From Paracamarosporium sp. OC-R06-R3 (lineage: Eukaryota; Ascomycota; Dothideomycetes; Pleosporales; Didymosphaeriaceae), in assembly GCA_019828545.1 (NCBI GenBank), contig JACVRA010000202.1, forward strand, positions 62,001-126,000: a stretch of DNA of 64,000 nt, given 5' to 3'. The position numbers were made by a program, and so were the translations under genes. Of this stretch, positions 19,401 to 30,041 are shown piece by piece; position 1 is the first letter of the stretch, and every line of letters starts with the position of its first letter. The notes below the pieces were generated by a model. It was not told where the DNA came from and did not search any database. It worked only from the letters and a program-made list of their open reading frames with translations.

Positions 19401-21007
19401 CTGTTCTTACGTAGTCCACTACGACGGTGATCGTCGAGACTATCGCCGGCCTCAGACTCCCCGCCCTCCCAGGCCATGATCTGTCACAAATCAGGGTGGC
19501 TCCCCACGACTCTTGCGCAAGTGGAACTAGTTTGCGCCAGACCGACCGCTAGTTGAAAGTACAGAAGGCGAGAAGGATCACATCAAGCGTTTCGAACCTT
19601 TCCAGTTCCTTGAACACAGACGATACGAGAGCCAGGATTTTCAGCAGCTCGGTCCCGACTTTGTTACAGTCTGCGATACAGGAAGAAGACCCACACCTTC
19701 CACGATCCTTGAGTATATGATAACAGTTAGAAGGAATATTCGTTGGCTGTATGTCTGAAACATGATGGTCATTAGCCTCGCATTGGAAGCTCGTACGTTT
19801 CCGGCTTCCAGAATCGGACAGAGGTTACAGGCAGGATGGTGATGACCAGCTGGAGTAGCGACCAGCACATCTAAGCAGGTGAGCAGTCTCCGGCGGGAGG
19901 AACTCAAATGCAACTAACCTAGCTGTAGAACTGCTTCGGTTGACTGTTATTCGCTCGGCCCCGCCTACAAGAAGGATAAGACTACAAAGGACAGGCATCC
20001 CATCCTGAGGCCGACCAGCACCGATCAGACCTGCGGCTGTTGTCAAGCTTTTGAAACTCGATATTTCATGGCCGTAAGATGTCGGCAACTGACAAGAATT
20101 CATCGTAGTACCCGCTTCTGTTGTGTGCGATGTTACCCTATCCGCCGACTAACCTAGTCAACCTATGTGCGGGAACCACGACGGCTGTCTCCAGCAGCCC
20201 AAAATTCACATTCGCTCAGGGGAGTTAAGAATGTGGCGTGTAAAAGTCCTATCCGCAAGCTCGTATATGTGCAACAATGGTCTAACAACCTTGCAGCTTC
20301 CACCGAACAATTGCTCAATACAGCAGCAACGACGAACCGTAGCGCCGAGATCCCGAACCGCACCGTCCGCCATACGGACATACAATTGATAATACACACC
20401 AAGGGTGTCGGGATGTTGAAGCATGGTCAATAGCTCTTGTGCTGGAATGGAAAGGGCCTGCGGAGGGAGCGCTGCACGCTTTCACAAGCTTATTCATCAT
20501 TCAGGGATGGAAACCACAATGGATAATTTGTTGGAAAAGCACTCTGGCTGTTTCAACTTCGTGAGCTGGCTCGTTCAATCGGATTCAATGTGCGGGAGGT
20601 GTTCGAGTGTGGTCGTGGAGGACACATAACTGGAGTGGGTTTTTGGTGGTAGCATGTTAGACATGGTATCGTCCTTATCTCGAGGGTGGTTATGGTGCTT
20701 TCCCCAGAGAGTCTGAAGAGTTCGGTCATGCATAGGACATAAGAAAATTGAAGATTGCTGCTCGGCGAGTTTGTTTAAAGTTTCATACACAGAAGTTGTT
20801 CGTCACATGGCCGAGGACCATCGAGGCCAATGTCCTGAATAATGCAGAGATGTTGTTTACTGCGGAATTAAGTGCTTTCACAAATGTTAGTACGCATGCT
20901 GTTGTAATGTCTCCGTATCCTGACCTGGAAATATACTCGTGCCGATTTTGTTGCTCGGGATTGGGAGAGGTTCGATAAGTCCCGTTCATTCGCAAGTCTC
21001 ATGCTTG
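19401..21007. other. no confident gene; several short overlapping frames
   Basis: Frames of 60-92 codons occur on both strands. The most suggestive signals are GTCTAAC ... CCTTGCAG at about 20280-20297, followed by a 45-codon frame ending at 20433, and an ATG frame at 20423-20629 with a CGRC motif. None could be linked into a model. Confidence 0.4.
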
Positions 21008-21394
21008 ATGATTATGATTGACCCCCTGGCATATCTTCCGAGACACAATGTTCATTGGAAATCTCTACAGTGCGTAGATCTTGTGGTGGAGGAGAGAAGG
21101 GACATAGAGATTCGAGATCCAGAGATAGAAGGCGTATTACATGGTGCCCTCAGAATTGCAGCATATATCGCAGGGTGCCGTTTCGAGGCGGGCAAGGTAT
21201 GCAATTCTTGGTGTTCCATGGTCGGTTGTCGCAGAGCTTCGCCCAGCTGCCTTACGTGCTCAGTGAATTTGACGCAGCCCCTCTCACACACGGCTGGCCA
21301 ATTTGTTTGCTTTGTTTGGCGACGGTCTCGCTACAGCTCCCCCTCACCACCACCACCCACAATACAATTGCAGCTTCTTTTCTTGTGTATATAA
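21008..21394 (+). CDS. possible small gene, unknown
   Basis: ATG at 21008 opens a 128-codon frame. The first 60 residues are acidic and ordered in character (VDLVVEERRDIEI, then EIEGVLHGALRIAAY). A GTATGC donor near 21196 (AAG|GTATGC) suggests that only the first part is exon. No family is recognised; the length is compatible with chance. Confidence 0.25.
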   Translation: MIMIDPLAYLPRHNVHWKSLQCVDLVVEERRDIEIRDPEIEGVLHGALRIAAYIAGCRFEAGKVCNSWCSMVGCRRASPSCLTCSVNLTQPLSHTAGQFVCFVWRRSRYSSPSPPPPTIQLQLLFLCI

Positions 21395-21578
21395 ACCACG
21401 AAGCTCAAGGTTTTCCTACCAAAGGGCAGAATGTACATGGGTTCGCCTCCCACCTGCCCTTTGGTGTAGATAGTTGTTTGGCACCTGGCAGATCCGCACC
21501 GCAGATCCGCCAACTTTCAGTATGCTGACTGTGTACAGGTTCGAACGGAGGACGTAGCCTTTCATGGTGAACCTCGTC

Positions 21579-21596
21579 TTTTTTTTTTTTTTTTTT
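21579..21596. repeat. 18-base poly-T tract
   Basis: An uninterrupted run of T, followed by GCAACTTTTTTTCCGCAG. It could act as a pyrimidine tract before an acceptor, or read as a poly(A) tail on the minus strand. Confidence 0.9.
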
Positions 21597-22016
21597 GCAA
21601 CTTTTTTTCCGCAGCCCAGGTTTTTATGCCAACCGCAGGGAAGAGACTTGTTCTCTTCTTTTTGCATTTTTTTGTGAAACCACCGAGCTCGTAGGCATAA
21701 ACAGTCGGATATCAGGTGGGTCCGCTTTTGGTTTAGGCGCTGAACGAGTCCTTCACCAAACACTCAGCTTCTTGAACCTGGACACGCGTAACACTACGTT
21801 GCGACCTCTCAACACGCGGTTCATCTCCCATTGACTGGCTCATACACTTCTCCTTTGTGCTGTTATTGACTCTTTGAAAGGCTGGAGGTGGTTTTGGTGC
21901 CGCGCGAGTAACGGCTGCTTTTCGACCGCTGTCAATACCTGGTACAGCTGACCGTAATGTGCTCCCGATGCCCCTCGTAGAAGCTACCGAGGTACTAACA
22001 TTTTTTATTCAGGGCC

Positions 22017-22655
22017 ATGGAGCCTCAGAACAACGAAATCGATTACAAGAGGCGCATACCCGCCACCAGATATCACTCCAGGTTGCGGGTGTTCCGTAAT
22101 CCCAGCTTGGCCAAGCCTCCCACGATCGCCGAGGACATGAAACGTCGAGATCTCGCCGTGTCAGGCCGCAACGCCCTCCGCAAGGCAATCAAGATCAACA
22201 GGGTTAGGTCCGACATCGAGAGGTACGAGTCGAGGTTGGATCTGACCCACTTTGGACAAGACCAGCTTCACCGCAAGCTCCTCAAGTGCTTGATAGAGGA
22301 CTACCAGGTCGGCATTAGGCAGGTCATCTACCTAGATCTTCTCGACTTCTTCCTTAAGGTCGAATGCATCCAAGCCTACATCTGCGACAAACTTGATTTG
22401 CCAAGGTATCCTGAGAGTAGAATCAAGCTACGATCGAAAGCTACTTGGTGGAAAGGAGTTTTGGTGTATGGGTATGGGGACCGAGCAACCTACAGCCAGC
22501 GCAGCCTCTTTACCGCTCTCAATGATTTTGTTGACGGTAGATTATGGCCACTCGACGTCTTGCTCGTCGAGGATATCCCGCTCGTTTTCAGCATGTTCAA
22601 GTGCGCGTGGCACTATTATCGGAGGAAAGGCCTACACAAGTATCGTCACCACTAA
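22017..22655 (+). CDS. 212-aa orphan protein
   Basis: Single exon from ATG at 22017 (GGCCATGG context; a TTTTTTATTCAG acceptor-like tract lies just upstream) to TAA at 22655. The N-terminal 70 residues are strongly basic (RYHSRLRVFR, MKRRDLAVSGR), followed by mixed helical sequence and a hydrophobic, aromatic C-terminal third ending YYRRKGLHKYRHH. There is no signal peptide and no recognised motif. By length it is the second most likely real gene in the first 32 kb: about 0.2 frames this long are expected by chance. Function unknown. Confidence 0.58.
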   Translation: MEPQNNEIDYKRRIPATRYHSRLRVFRNPSLAKPPTIAEDMKRRDLAVSGRNALRKAIKINRVRSDIERYESRLDLTHFGQDQLHRKLLKCLIEDYQVGIRQVIYLDLLDFFLKVECIQAYICDKLDLPRYPESRIKLRSKATWWKGVLVYGYGDRATYSQRSLFTALNDFVDGRLWPLDVLLVEDIPLVFSMFKCAWHYYRRKGLHKYRHH

Positions 22656-23969
22656 GGCAACAAAACCCGCTAGCGGCGGTCTTGGTGATTCTAGTAGCAA
22701 CAATTGGTAATAAAGGTTGACGATGGAAAGTAGGTACGGATACCAGCAATGGCGACCAGCAATAGTGATTGATGATGGGTACTGGGTACAGTGTGGCATC
22801 TTGATCATATCGGATGAAGACCTGCAAAGGCACGTCAGCATCATATTTCTCACTGCGGTGAGCAACACCGCTGTTATCGCAATAGCAAGGGGCATGAAGA
22901 TAGACAGATACTTGACCGGTCATGCTCCTGAAAGCACATCATCCACTTCCACTTCATCTTTCCACTCTCCACATCTTTCCATGAAATCACAGTCCGCAGA
23001 CACTTTCCAGTCTCACTCTACCACACGTACATCTCACATCCACGCAGGCACGCTTCAAGAACCACCCTCAACAAGACCTCGGGAACCACCTGCGAGATCG
23101 AATAGAGAGTGACGCAGGAAGCGAAACACAACACCCAAAGCCTACACGGCCGATAACTGGCATAGTAACTCCTCGGACTCTTCATTTCCTGGAGCCGAGC
23201 TCTTTCGGCAATGACAGAGTGCGCAACGCATGGAACTCCAATATGCAATGACTCAAAGCATGGATACCCATTTTGCAATGACACGAGGTAAGAAACAGTG
23301 CAAGACATTCAAGCTTCTCAGCTAGGGGTGTGCGAAACCTTGTCCTATCGTGTGTCGGTCAAAGACCCTGAAGCTTGCTTCGCTCTCTACTCCTGTCTTT
23401 GCGGCGCCAACTCCGGGGTAGGTTACTTGCGTAGGCATTATACGTTCTTACGATGCCGCTGCTTTTGCTTACCGGAATCGTTGCTTCGAGACCAGGAAGG
23501 CTACTCTGGGACCAAGCCTTTCGGGTATCCACGAGGGATGTGACACTAAGATGTGGAGTGATTTGTATATGTTGATAGATTGAGAAGCAGTAGTTGTCGA
23601 AGAACGGAAGTGCATAGATCGATGCGTCAAGCTTCGAGACTTCGTTTTGGTGTGACAATATCCTGTTTGGAGAAGACCGAATCAAGGGAACTGACTTGGG
23701 AAGATAATGAAGCAAGGGATGGGATGACAGACCAAAGATTTTGACTTGGGAATGACATTTAGACTTTCCGTAGCTGAGCAATGAAATAGGTTGCACCTAC
23801 TGGTTGGAGTGCTGACGCTGTTGGTGGAAACCGAATTGTTCATGTTCTTGGTCGCTCAAATCCTTTTGAAATAGCGGTACTTGCGACAGCTTTGCCATGT
23901 TGACTTCCTATCGGTGGCATTGGTAGTTTCCTTGGAATATTGTAGGACAGACTCATGATACACGAGCGA
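22656..23969. other. no supported gene
   Basis: Frames of up to 145 codons on both strands overlap one another, with no splice or motif support. Confidence 0.45.
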
Positions 23970-24056
23970 GACAGGGGTTGGATTCGAACCAACAGCACAC
24001 TATGCTCTCACATAGAGGCCACCACGTCAAGTCTCCTACAACTTGACGACCCCACC
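23970..24056 (-). tRNA. tRNA-like sequence with perfect B box (possible tRNA pseudogene)
   Basis: On the minus strand GTTGGTTCGAATCCAAC forms a perfect T arm containing the Pol III B box GGTTCGAATCC. GGTGGGG (5') can pair with CCCTGTC (3') using three G-U pairs, and GTCA/TGAC or GTCAAG/CTTGAC can form a D arm. I cannot fold a standard anticodon arm: CTATG-TGAGAG-CATAG has the wrong loop size. So I give no anticodon and regard it as degenerate or Pol III-derived. Confidence 0.25.
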
Positions 24057-26140
24057 GGAGGTCTTGATAAATGCCAGGTCATATAATTAGTGAGATGAGT
24101 ACCCCGACGAATGGTATGCGGTTTGTGGTGTCGTGTTGCTATGACGGTCGAAAGGATAAATTTGTACAACAATTCCTTGTATCAATTAGCACTATTATAC
24201 GATATGTTCTTGTCTCAGCTGGATGCGAGGCATCTGCTGTTATTTTGTAAGCACAACTTTACATGTCTGCTGATACCAAGACAGACCAGTCATACCCTGT
24301 CACATCTAGATGGGTTGGATTAACACAATGGCGTCTTAACGGCGTGTATGCTGAGAACCAACTCTTGAAAGCTTGTGGAATATCATTTTGTTCCATGAAA
24401 CATCGAGTCGTGTTCCGATTCTCTGGCAATGTTCGGAGTCGCCCGAGGCACAATCTCACTGACGAAGTAGGAAGGTATCTTCTTCCCCCTACAATCGCAA
24501 ACGCCCGAATGCACGATCCGATCACATTGAAAGTTGTGCAAGCTTCCATTCGTAGCTCGATAGGCTCTAGTCACTGAGCACATGGGAGGTAGGAGCGATG
24601 CGGGCCCAATTCCAGATCCCAGGACACATCCGCCGTTCCGACGGACATTGCACCGAGCTTCAAGCGGGTTCTCCGGAGGGTTGCATTTGAGAGACAGCTT
24701 CACAGAACAGTGATATGATGACGAAAATTTCAACGAGACGATGTATGCCTTCCACGAGGCTCAAGGATGGTTCGAGACGGTTTTGAAGCGTCACAATTTC
24801 GTTCCCGAAGGCGCACACATTTAGTAATACAAATTGACGCGTCATGAAGTACAATATGTTGTCGCAAGGATATTACTGCACAGAGGGCGGAATGATGGCG
24901 CACCGGAGTTTCCCGATGGTGGCATGTTAAGTAGGAAGGAAGCTCCTTCCTCGTACAGTCCGCGTGACCAATCGCACTTCTGGTGTAACCTGCATGGAGG
25001 AGCATATTTGACGTATCAGAGAAGAGTATGACACATCTCATCGTATGTTTAGAACGAGGAGGGCCGAAATACGTGTCTCCCTGCTGTCGAGAGCGATGCA
25101 TACGAGGATAGTTGCGCTCAGTTTGTCTACGAGACATCCGCAGTTCTGACGATAGGAGGCGATTTGACTTTACGTATTCGTCACGGTATAGCATATAGCC
25201 GTTGAACGTCGATGTGCACAGAGTTTTCAGATGTCGAGGTCGAGTCTCTGTTCCGCCTACTCAAAGCATCGGAATAAATTTGACCATGGGATGCACGTTG
25301 AGAGGAAGGACATGAAACTCATGTTTTCCTTTGTTGTAAACAACCTGCACACACAGAGGATACACATGGATCCTGTGACTTTGGCGGATGCATATGATCA
25401 TAAACGCAGACTCGAGGCTACCGATACCTGCATGCTCGCCTTCAGTTCGAGTCAAGTTCTGCATCATGAGCCTCGAGATGTGCCATGCCGAGCTACTTGC
25501 ATGACGCCATGTTCAGAGGCGTTCGAAGGGTTTTGTTTGCTGCACGCATGTTTGCTCTACTACTTCCAGCCGCGCTCAGGGACATCCAAAGGTGTCTCAT
25601 TCTTCGAGGAATGCCTTCGATTGATCATCGCATCCCTGACGCGCTGCATTTGTAGCTGGCATGTCCGGTGGCTCTCACTTTACGATTTACTCCAAACCTG
25701 AAGGTGAAGCTCGATCCCGCTTGCTATATGTATGGCGTGCTTATTGCTTGCCCCTGCCGTGTTTGTCCTTCGCCGCAAAGCCATGAGACGAAGCGGAGGG
25801 CGGAAGGCATCTGTTGCAATGAGAAGAAGCTTGCTGGTCGTCTTCTATATGCATCGACCGCACTTGCAGTAACGTCTAGCTGCCCGAATCGCTGCCCGCG
25901 CACTCTACATGCCCCTTCGGTGCGCTTTGGTAGGATGCTACACCACAACATGTGGCGCACGGGCCACGGTCTTGGGTGATTGATTCGTCCGCGTTCGCCG
26001 CCTTCCGACAAGCAACACCACAACACCTTCTTCGAGTTGCAAAGCCGTCCTCACCATCGTTTGGCATGTTTCCAATTTCCGTTCGAAGTCACTGACGTTC
26101 GCTCGCACTCTCCTTGTTCTCGCCAGTCACGGCGGCCAGG
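24057..26140. other. no confident gene; divergent pair of ORFs
   Basis: A 154-codon ATG frame on the minus strand (25194-24730) and a 156-codon ATG frame on the plus strand (25231-25701, after a GTTTTCAG acceptor-like site) diverge from a 36-bp gap. Both are basic, with no motif. Frames of this size are expected by chance, so I list them as possibilities only. Confidence 0.25.
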
Positions 26141-26508
26141 ATGGCGATGGTTGGCTTCTTGGTCAGCTGCCAGCTCTGGTCCTTCTCTCTTTTTACCGCC
26201 ACCACCACCACAAACACGCCATACGCTATGGCAGATGGGTATGCGGAGCGGGAAGGCCTCAAGGCTTCAGGTACGTCTCTCCATCTCTTGCAGCTCTTGA
26301 CAACGCTGGCAGTCGCCAGAGCGAGCCCCACGTCGATGGCGGCCACGCTCGTAGCTTCACAGCCATGGCACTGCCGAGCCATAATCCAACTCAAGCGAGC
26401 TTCTGATATTCGACCTCGTAACGATCCTCGAAGGCATGAACTAACACGCCAACAGATACTGGTGTCCGGTCATCTGGAGCAACGCCGCGCGGTGGGCGAG
26501 TCATCTAG
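26141..26508 (+). CDS. possible small secreted protein gene
   Basis: ATG at 26141 gives MAMVGFLVSCQLWSFSLF followed by a Thr/Asn-rich stretch and AYAMA-like small residues, a fair signal peptide. Two in-phase introns can be proposed: 26270-26311 (GTACGT...CTGGCAG) and one ending in CTAACACGCCAACAG at 26455. With the second intron spliced the frame ends at TAG 26506-26508; unspliced it runs to 26524. Another GTAAGC donor at 26522 suggests the transcript may continue. No family is recognised. Confidence 0.3.
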
Positions 26509-26967
26509 CAGCGGCATGAGGTAAGCTCCCCCCTCCAAGAACGTCGAGCTCTCGAGTCAACTGGCAACGGTGTTGTCCCCTTGTTTTCGACCTCGACGCA
26601 CAAGATATGCCACCACCCTCGGTTGCAACAGCATGGCAACATCGGACTCGAAAGACCCCGAGTGGTGCCCTTCGCACAAGTTTTGAATAATAGCATAGCC
26701 GCTAACCGCGTGTGCAAAACAGAAGTGTTCCAGGAATCGAAGACTCAAAAACCGATTTCGTCCTTCCCTGACCGGCCTTGAGGGGCTTTCGCAGAAGCAC
26801 CGGAAGCCGAACGACAGACTGATCACCGACCCTGCTTCTACACCTACGTGGACAACAGCCCTGGGATGTCCAAAACAAGGAGACGTAATGTCCATCGGCC
26901 CATCCAGCAACAGATCAAGGCTACGCCTGTATTGTAGTCTCACGAACAGGCGAAGCATACAGCAGCT

Positions 26968-27233
26968 ATGATTGCGATCGGGGTATGCTTATTGTTGGCA
27001 CAAGAGTCAGGATACGCAACCGTTACAAGACGATCGCTACCTCGGCGCAATGTGAGTGCGTCCGTCTTCTCCGTGACTGTCGCTGATTGATCCAGTAGTA
27101 TAACCGTCCGACAGCTCGTCCACTTCTTCACCCACGATATTCCTTATGTTCCCGGAACGCGAAGGCCTCGGCCTTATCCGACGGGTACAAGCTAGGAATC
27201 TTCCAGTCTCCCCATCTGGTCTTCATTTGTTGA
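26968..27233 (+). CDS. small two-exon secreted protein candidate
   Basis: The model joins 26968-27051 and 27099-27233 and gives 72 aa. The intron (47 bp) has donor GTGAGT, branch GCTGATT and acceptor CCAGTAG; the more upstream CAG would give an immediate stop. The N-terminus MIAIGVCLLLAQESGYA is a plausible signal peptide. It is followed by dibasic sites (TRRSLPRR), a typical Kex2-type processing context. The mature part has few cysteines. Size and layout fit a small secreted protein, but no family is recognised. Confidence 0.4.
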
Positions 27234-27278
27234 TGTAAATTTTCTCAACAACGTTTGAAAACGACCACAAACACCAAT

Positions 27279-27521
27279 ATGGCCGCTTCTTGGAATCAAG
27301 AAGGTCTTAGAGTAAGCGCGCAATATACAATCGACAACCAAGCCCTAGACAACCTCCACGGTCCCCTAGAGCTCGCTCTTGATCAATTTGACCGCCGAAT
27401 AGAGCAAGAACAGGCAATAACCACTAACTCCAGTTATAACCGGTCCGAAATCACCTGCGACAACTGCCACAAGGAATTTCTCGTGCCGAATTGGTGTTTC
27501 AGCGTTCTCAATCTGGGATGA
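27279..27521 (+). CDS. small ORF with one CxxC pair
   Basis: ATG at 27279 (ACCAATATGG) opens an 80-codon frame. It has a helical, acidic middle (LELALDQFDRRIEQEQ) and a CDNCHKEF motif near the end, like half of a zinc finger. The frame may be interrupted by an intron near GAATTG|GTGTTTCAG. It starts 46 bp after the stop of the preceding candidate. Confidence 0.3.
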   Translation: MAASWNQEGLRVSAQYTIDNQALDNLHGPLELALDQFDRRIEQEQAITTNSSYNRSEITCDNCHKEFLVPNWCFSVLNLG

Positions 27522-28225
27522 CGGATTCTGAAGTGCCTCAGCCCCATCTACTGGGTTCGATCTAGGGTGCTGCAGTGTGCGAGTCAATGACGATATTGTT
27601 CAGACCTCCGCCAAACAAGTTCACGGCCATCACTAGGTCCTTCTAGCGATCGATCGCCCTGGCCTTTGCATCCATTACGCCGATGGGCTGTATAAGACGA
27701 TGAGGACTGGCAGGGCCTAGGTGAGAGTTTCTCATGTGCCATTGGCAACTTATGCGGTGAAAAGGACGAATTCCGCATCGAATGGGCTGCTCCACAGCAG
27801 TAGAAGAACAACGCACATATTGGTCGGGATGGAGGTCCGTGTGGTCCATACGTCGTGAAGATGGTTCATTTACGATAAAGGTGGTTTCATTCATACAGCC
27901 TCCAAACCGTGCTGGGTCTCGCACTCAGAATGTAAGACCCAGCGCGGCTCGAATAGCTCGATGATGGAGATGGTCTCGAACATCGACGAGGGTTACGCTG
28001 CCTTGAACAATCGAAGCCACGTTGATGGCAAAGTACAGCGAAGTACATAAGCGATGGAAGGAGGCCGATACGATACGCATGCAACTTGAAGTTTCCAGGA
28101 ATTAGCGTCTGCAGGAAAAGGATGAAGTCGTTGGACAGCTGCAAGATTCGCCGATGGTGCAGCCACTTGGTAAGTCTTCTACTAACGTGAAGGGTATCCA
28201 GACACGCATAGCAGCCAGCAGCTAA

Positions 28226-28919
28226 CCTCGTCGTGACACAGAATCTCGTTTTCGAAAGCACCCAATTTCCCGTCGGCTCCACAGCTGTAACCGCTCCTCC
28301 ATTCTTCGAACCACGAGTACTTGCAAATCGAAAGCCAGTAGAGATGTTCTCGAGATTGATCCCAACCATGGACATGGGCAAGTTGCAATTTTGGCTCTTG
28401 AGGATGCTCCACAAATATATGCCATCGGACGGGGCACGTTTGGGATTACACGCAATGCCTTGGAAGTTCTCGATTTAATCGAATCATCGCCGCCGCCCGC
28501 AAACATCGTTGATAGCTCCGAGGGTCTCTTCGTGCGCATCGATGAGGACAGAGCTATCCAGGCGCCCGCCATGCAAGAAGCCCACACCTGTACTCCAGTG
28601 TGCGAGTCATTTGATAAGTCCTCTGCCAAACTGAAACACTTTGATATGTTCGAAGAACGTACACGTCGTGACAGCTCCGAGGGCTGTTCGTGCGCGACTA
28701 CGACGACGACGACGATGACGACGAAGCTGTTCAAGTGCCCGCCATACAAGAACTCCATGAGCAGGAGAAGGAGATTGAGTTGAAGGCAATCTCGTCGGGC
28801 AATTCGATCCTGGGCGCGCTGAAGAAGCCGCCAAATGCTAGGGAGCTCTCCAGCGTTGGCCAACCTCATTTAGCCCCTTTAAGTCAACTGGATCCTGGAT
28901 TCTCTAAAGAGGCCGCCTG
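28226..28919 (+). CDS. coding-like region with an internal duplication and Asp-rich stretch
   Basis: A frame open from 28226, just after a GCTAAC ... GACACAG branch/acceptor ending at 28242, continues to 28783 and contains EDAPQIYAIGRGTFGITRN. A segment SSEGLFVRIDEDRAIQAPA (about 28515-28580) is repeated about 150 bp later as LFVRD, seven Asp, EAVQVPAIQEL, but one frame over (28690-28919). A candidate 77-bp intron (about 28601-28677, GTGTGC...GTGACAG) would bring the second copy into phase; otherwise one base was lost. No ATG is certain and no family is recognised. Confidence 0.38.
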
Positions 28920-29180
28920 ATTCGACAGGCTCTGCGCCTGTGGCGCCGATGATGCATAACAGCCCTGCAGGCAAGAAAAGCGAGGCGGAGCGGCGCGCTT
29001 AGTGATCATGTGGTCTAGAAGAACGAACAATAGACGCACGCAGATGTGAAGGCGATCAGCCTTTTACATCTCTATACGTGTATGAATCGACCAGAGGCGA
29101 CGGGCTCTGCGCCTGTGGCACCTATGATACCTAACAGCCCTGCGAGCAAGAAGAGTAAGGCATCTCTGCGACTTCGAAAC
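28915..29180. repeat. duplicated ~65-bp segment
   Basis: CAGGCTCTGCGCCTGTGGC...AACAGCCCTGCxxGCAAGAA occurs at about 28929 and again at about 29102 with few changes. Both copies can be read as TGSAPVAPM(M/I)xNSPA(G/S)KKS, and both follow an AG|AGGC-like acceptor, which suggests duplication of an exon. Confidence 0.75.
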
Positions 29181-29272
29181 CTCCAGATCAGAGGACCCAC
29201 CGCGAGCTGGCCCTCAAAGGCCAACTTTAAAGACTACGAGCAGAACAACTAATCTGCCACGATCACGTCACC

Positions 29273-29548
29273 ATGGCTGAGACTGCAACCGCAGAGGGGG
29301 TTCTTGCGGCCCCTCCGGTCCCACCAACAGGCCTTGATGCTGATGAAGAGGCCGAGGCTACTGCCGAGGTCGCAAAGAGCAAGAAGCGCAAGAGCCGTGA
29401 TGACGACGAGGCTCCCGAAGACGAAAGAAAGAAGGAGCGCAAGAAGGCCGATGCTGATCTCGAAAGATTTCTTATCCCAGCGAATGCTGGAAGGCTTCAC
29501 TCCAGCCATAGGGCTGGGTATGCAGGGTCTGCCTGCGCCATCACCTAG
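29273..29548 (+). CDS. small acidic/basic low-complexity ORF
   Basis: ATG at 29273 in good context (CACCATGG) opens a 91-codon frame. It has an Ala/Pro-rich start, then AEVAKSKKRKSRDDDEAPED and a Lys/Glu-rich stretch, a nuclear-localisation-like composition. After about residue 60 the alternative frame (GLGMQGLPAPSPRPFSVPK) looks more protein-like. So an unrecognised intron or frameshift near a TTATCCCAG site (29482) is possible. Confidence 0.3.
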   Translation: MAETATAEGVLAAPPVPPTGLDADEEAEATAEVAKSKKRKSRDDDEAPEDERKKERKKADADLERFLIPANAGRLHSSHRAGYAGSACAIT

Positions 29549-29715
29549 GCCGTTCTCGGTGCCGAAAGGCGATCTTTTGCATATTCGATGATAAGCGCTC
29601 AGTTTTGAGGTGCCGGGGCCCTTGGTCATTCAAGCTGTCCTGCGTATAATATACGCAAGGGGCCTGAGAGGCCTCAATCTGGTCTTCACGGATCCTGAAG
29701 GGCCTTGTCCCATAT

Positions 29716-30011
29716 ATGCCCATTTCGGCTGCGGCCATAGGGCCAGCCAAAGCGAGGCTTTTCTATGGCCGAAGTGCAAGCCCAAGCGAGGCTTTTCTAT
29801 GTCCGAAGTGCCAAGCCGTAAAAAAATCAATTCGTAAGTCTCCAACTTCTGTCGAACTTCTTGAAGAGTCTGCTAATGTCCAAAGTGCGCGAAGAAGAAA
29901 AAACCTTGCTGAACGATATGCTTGGCCGTCACAGTGCTTGCACAGTAAGTTTCCACATGCCCATCTTACCGGAACGGTGACTTATGCGCGATAGCACAGA
30001 TGTCCAAGTAG
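29716..30011 (+). CDS. small three-exon gene candidate
   Basis: The model joins 29716-29833, 29886-29944 and 30000-30011 and gives 62 aa. Introns are 29834-29885 (GTAAGT, TGCTAAT branch, CCAAAG) and 29945-29999 (GTAAGT...AGCACAG). Phases agree. The first exon contains an imperfect 36-bp duplication (AGCGAGGCTTTTCTATG, at about 29751 and 29787), giving ARLFYGRSASPSEAFLCPKC. Other frames through the same exons are also open, so the product is uncertain although the introns look good. Confidence 0.32.
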
Positions 30012-30041
30012 AATACGCGTTCGGGCAGTGTGCAGCGCAAC

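Noticed and set aside
28690..28740. Asp-rich run as a calcium-binding or triplet-expansion signal
   Set aside because: A short GAC repeat inside a duplicated segment; no EF-hand spacing is present.
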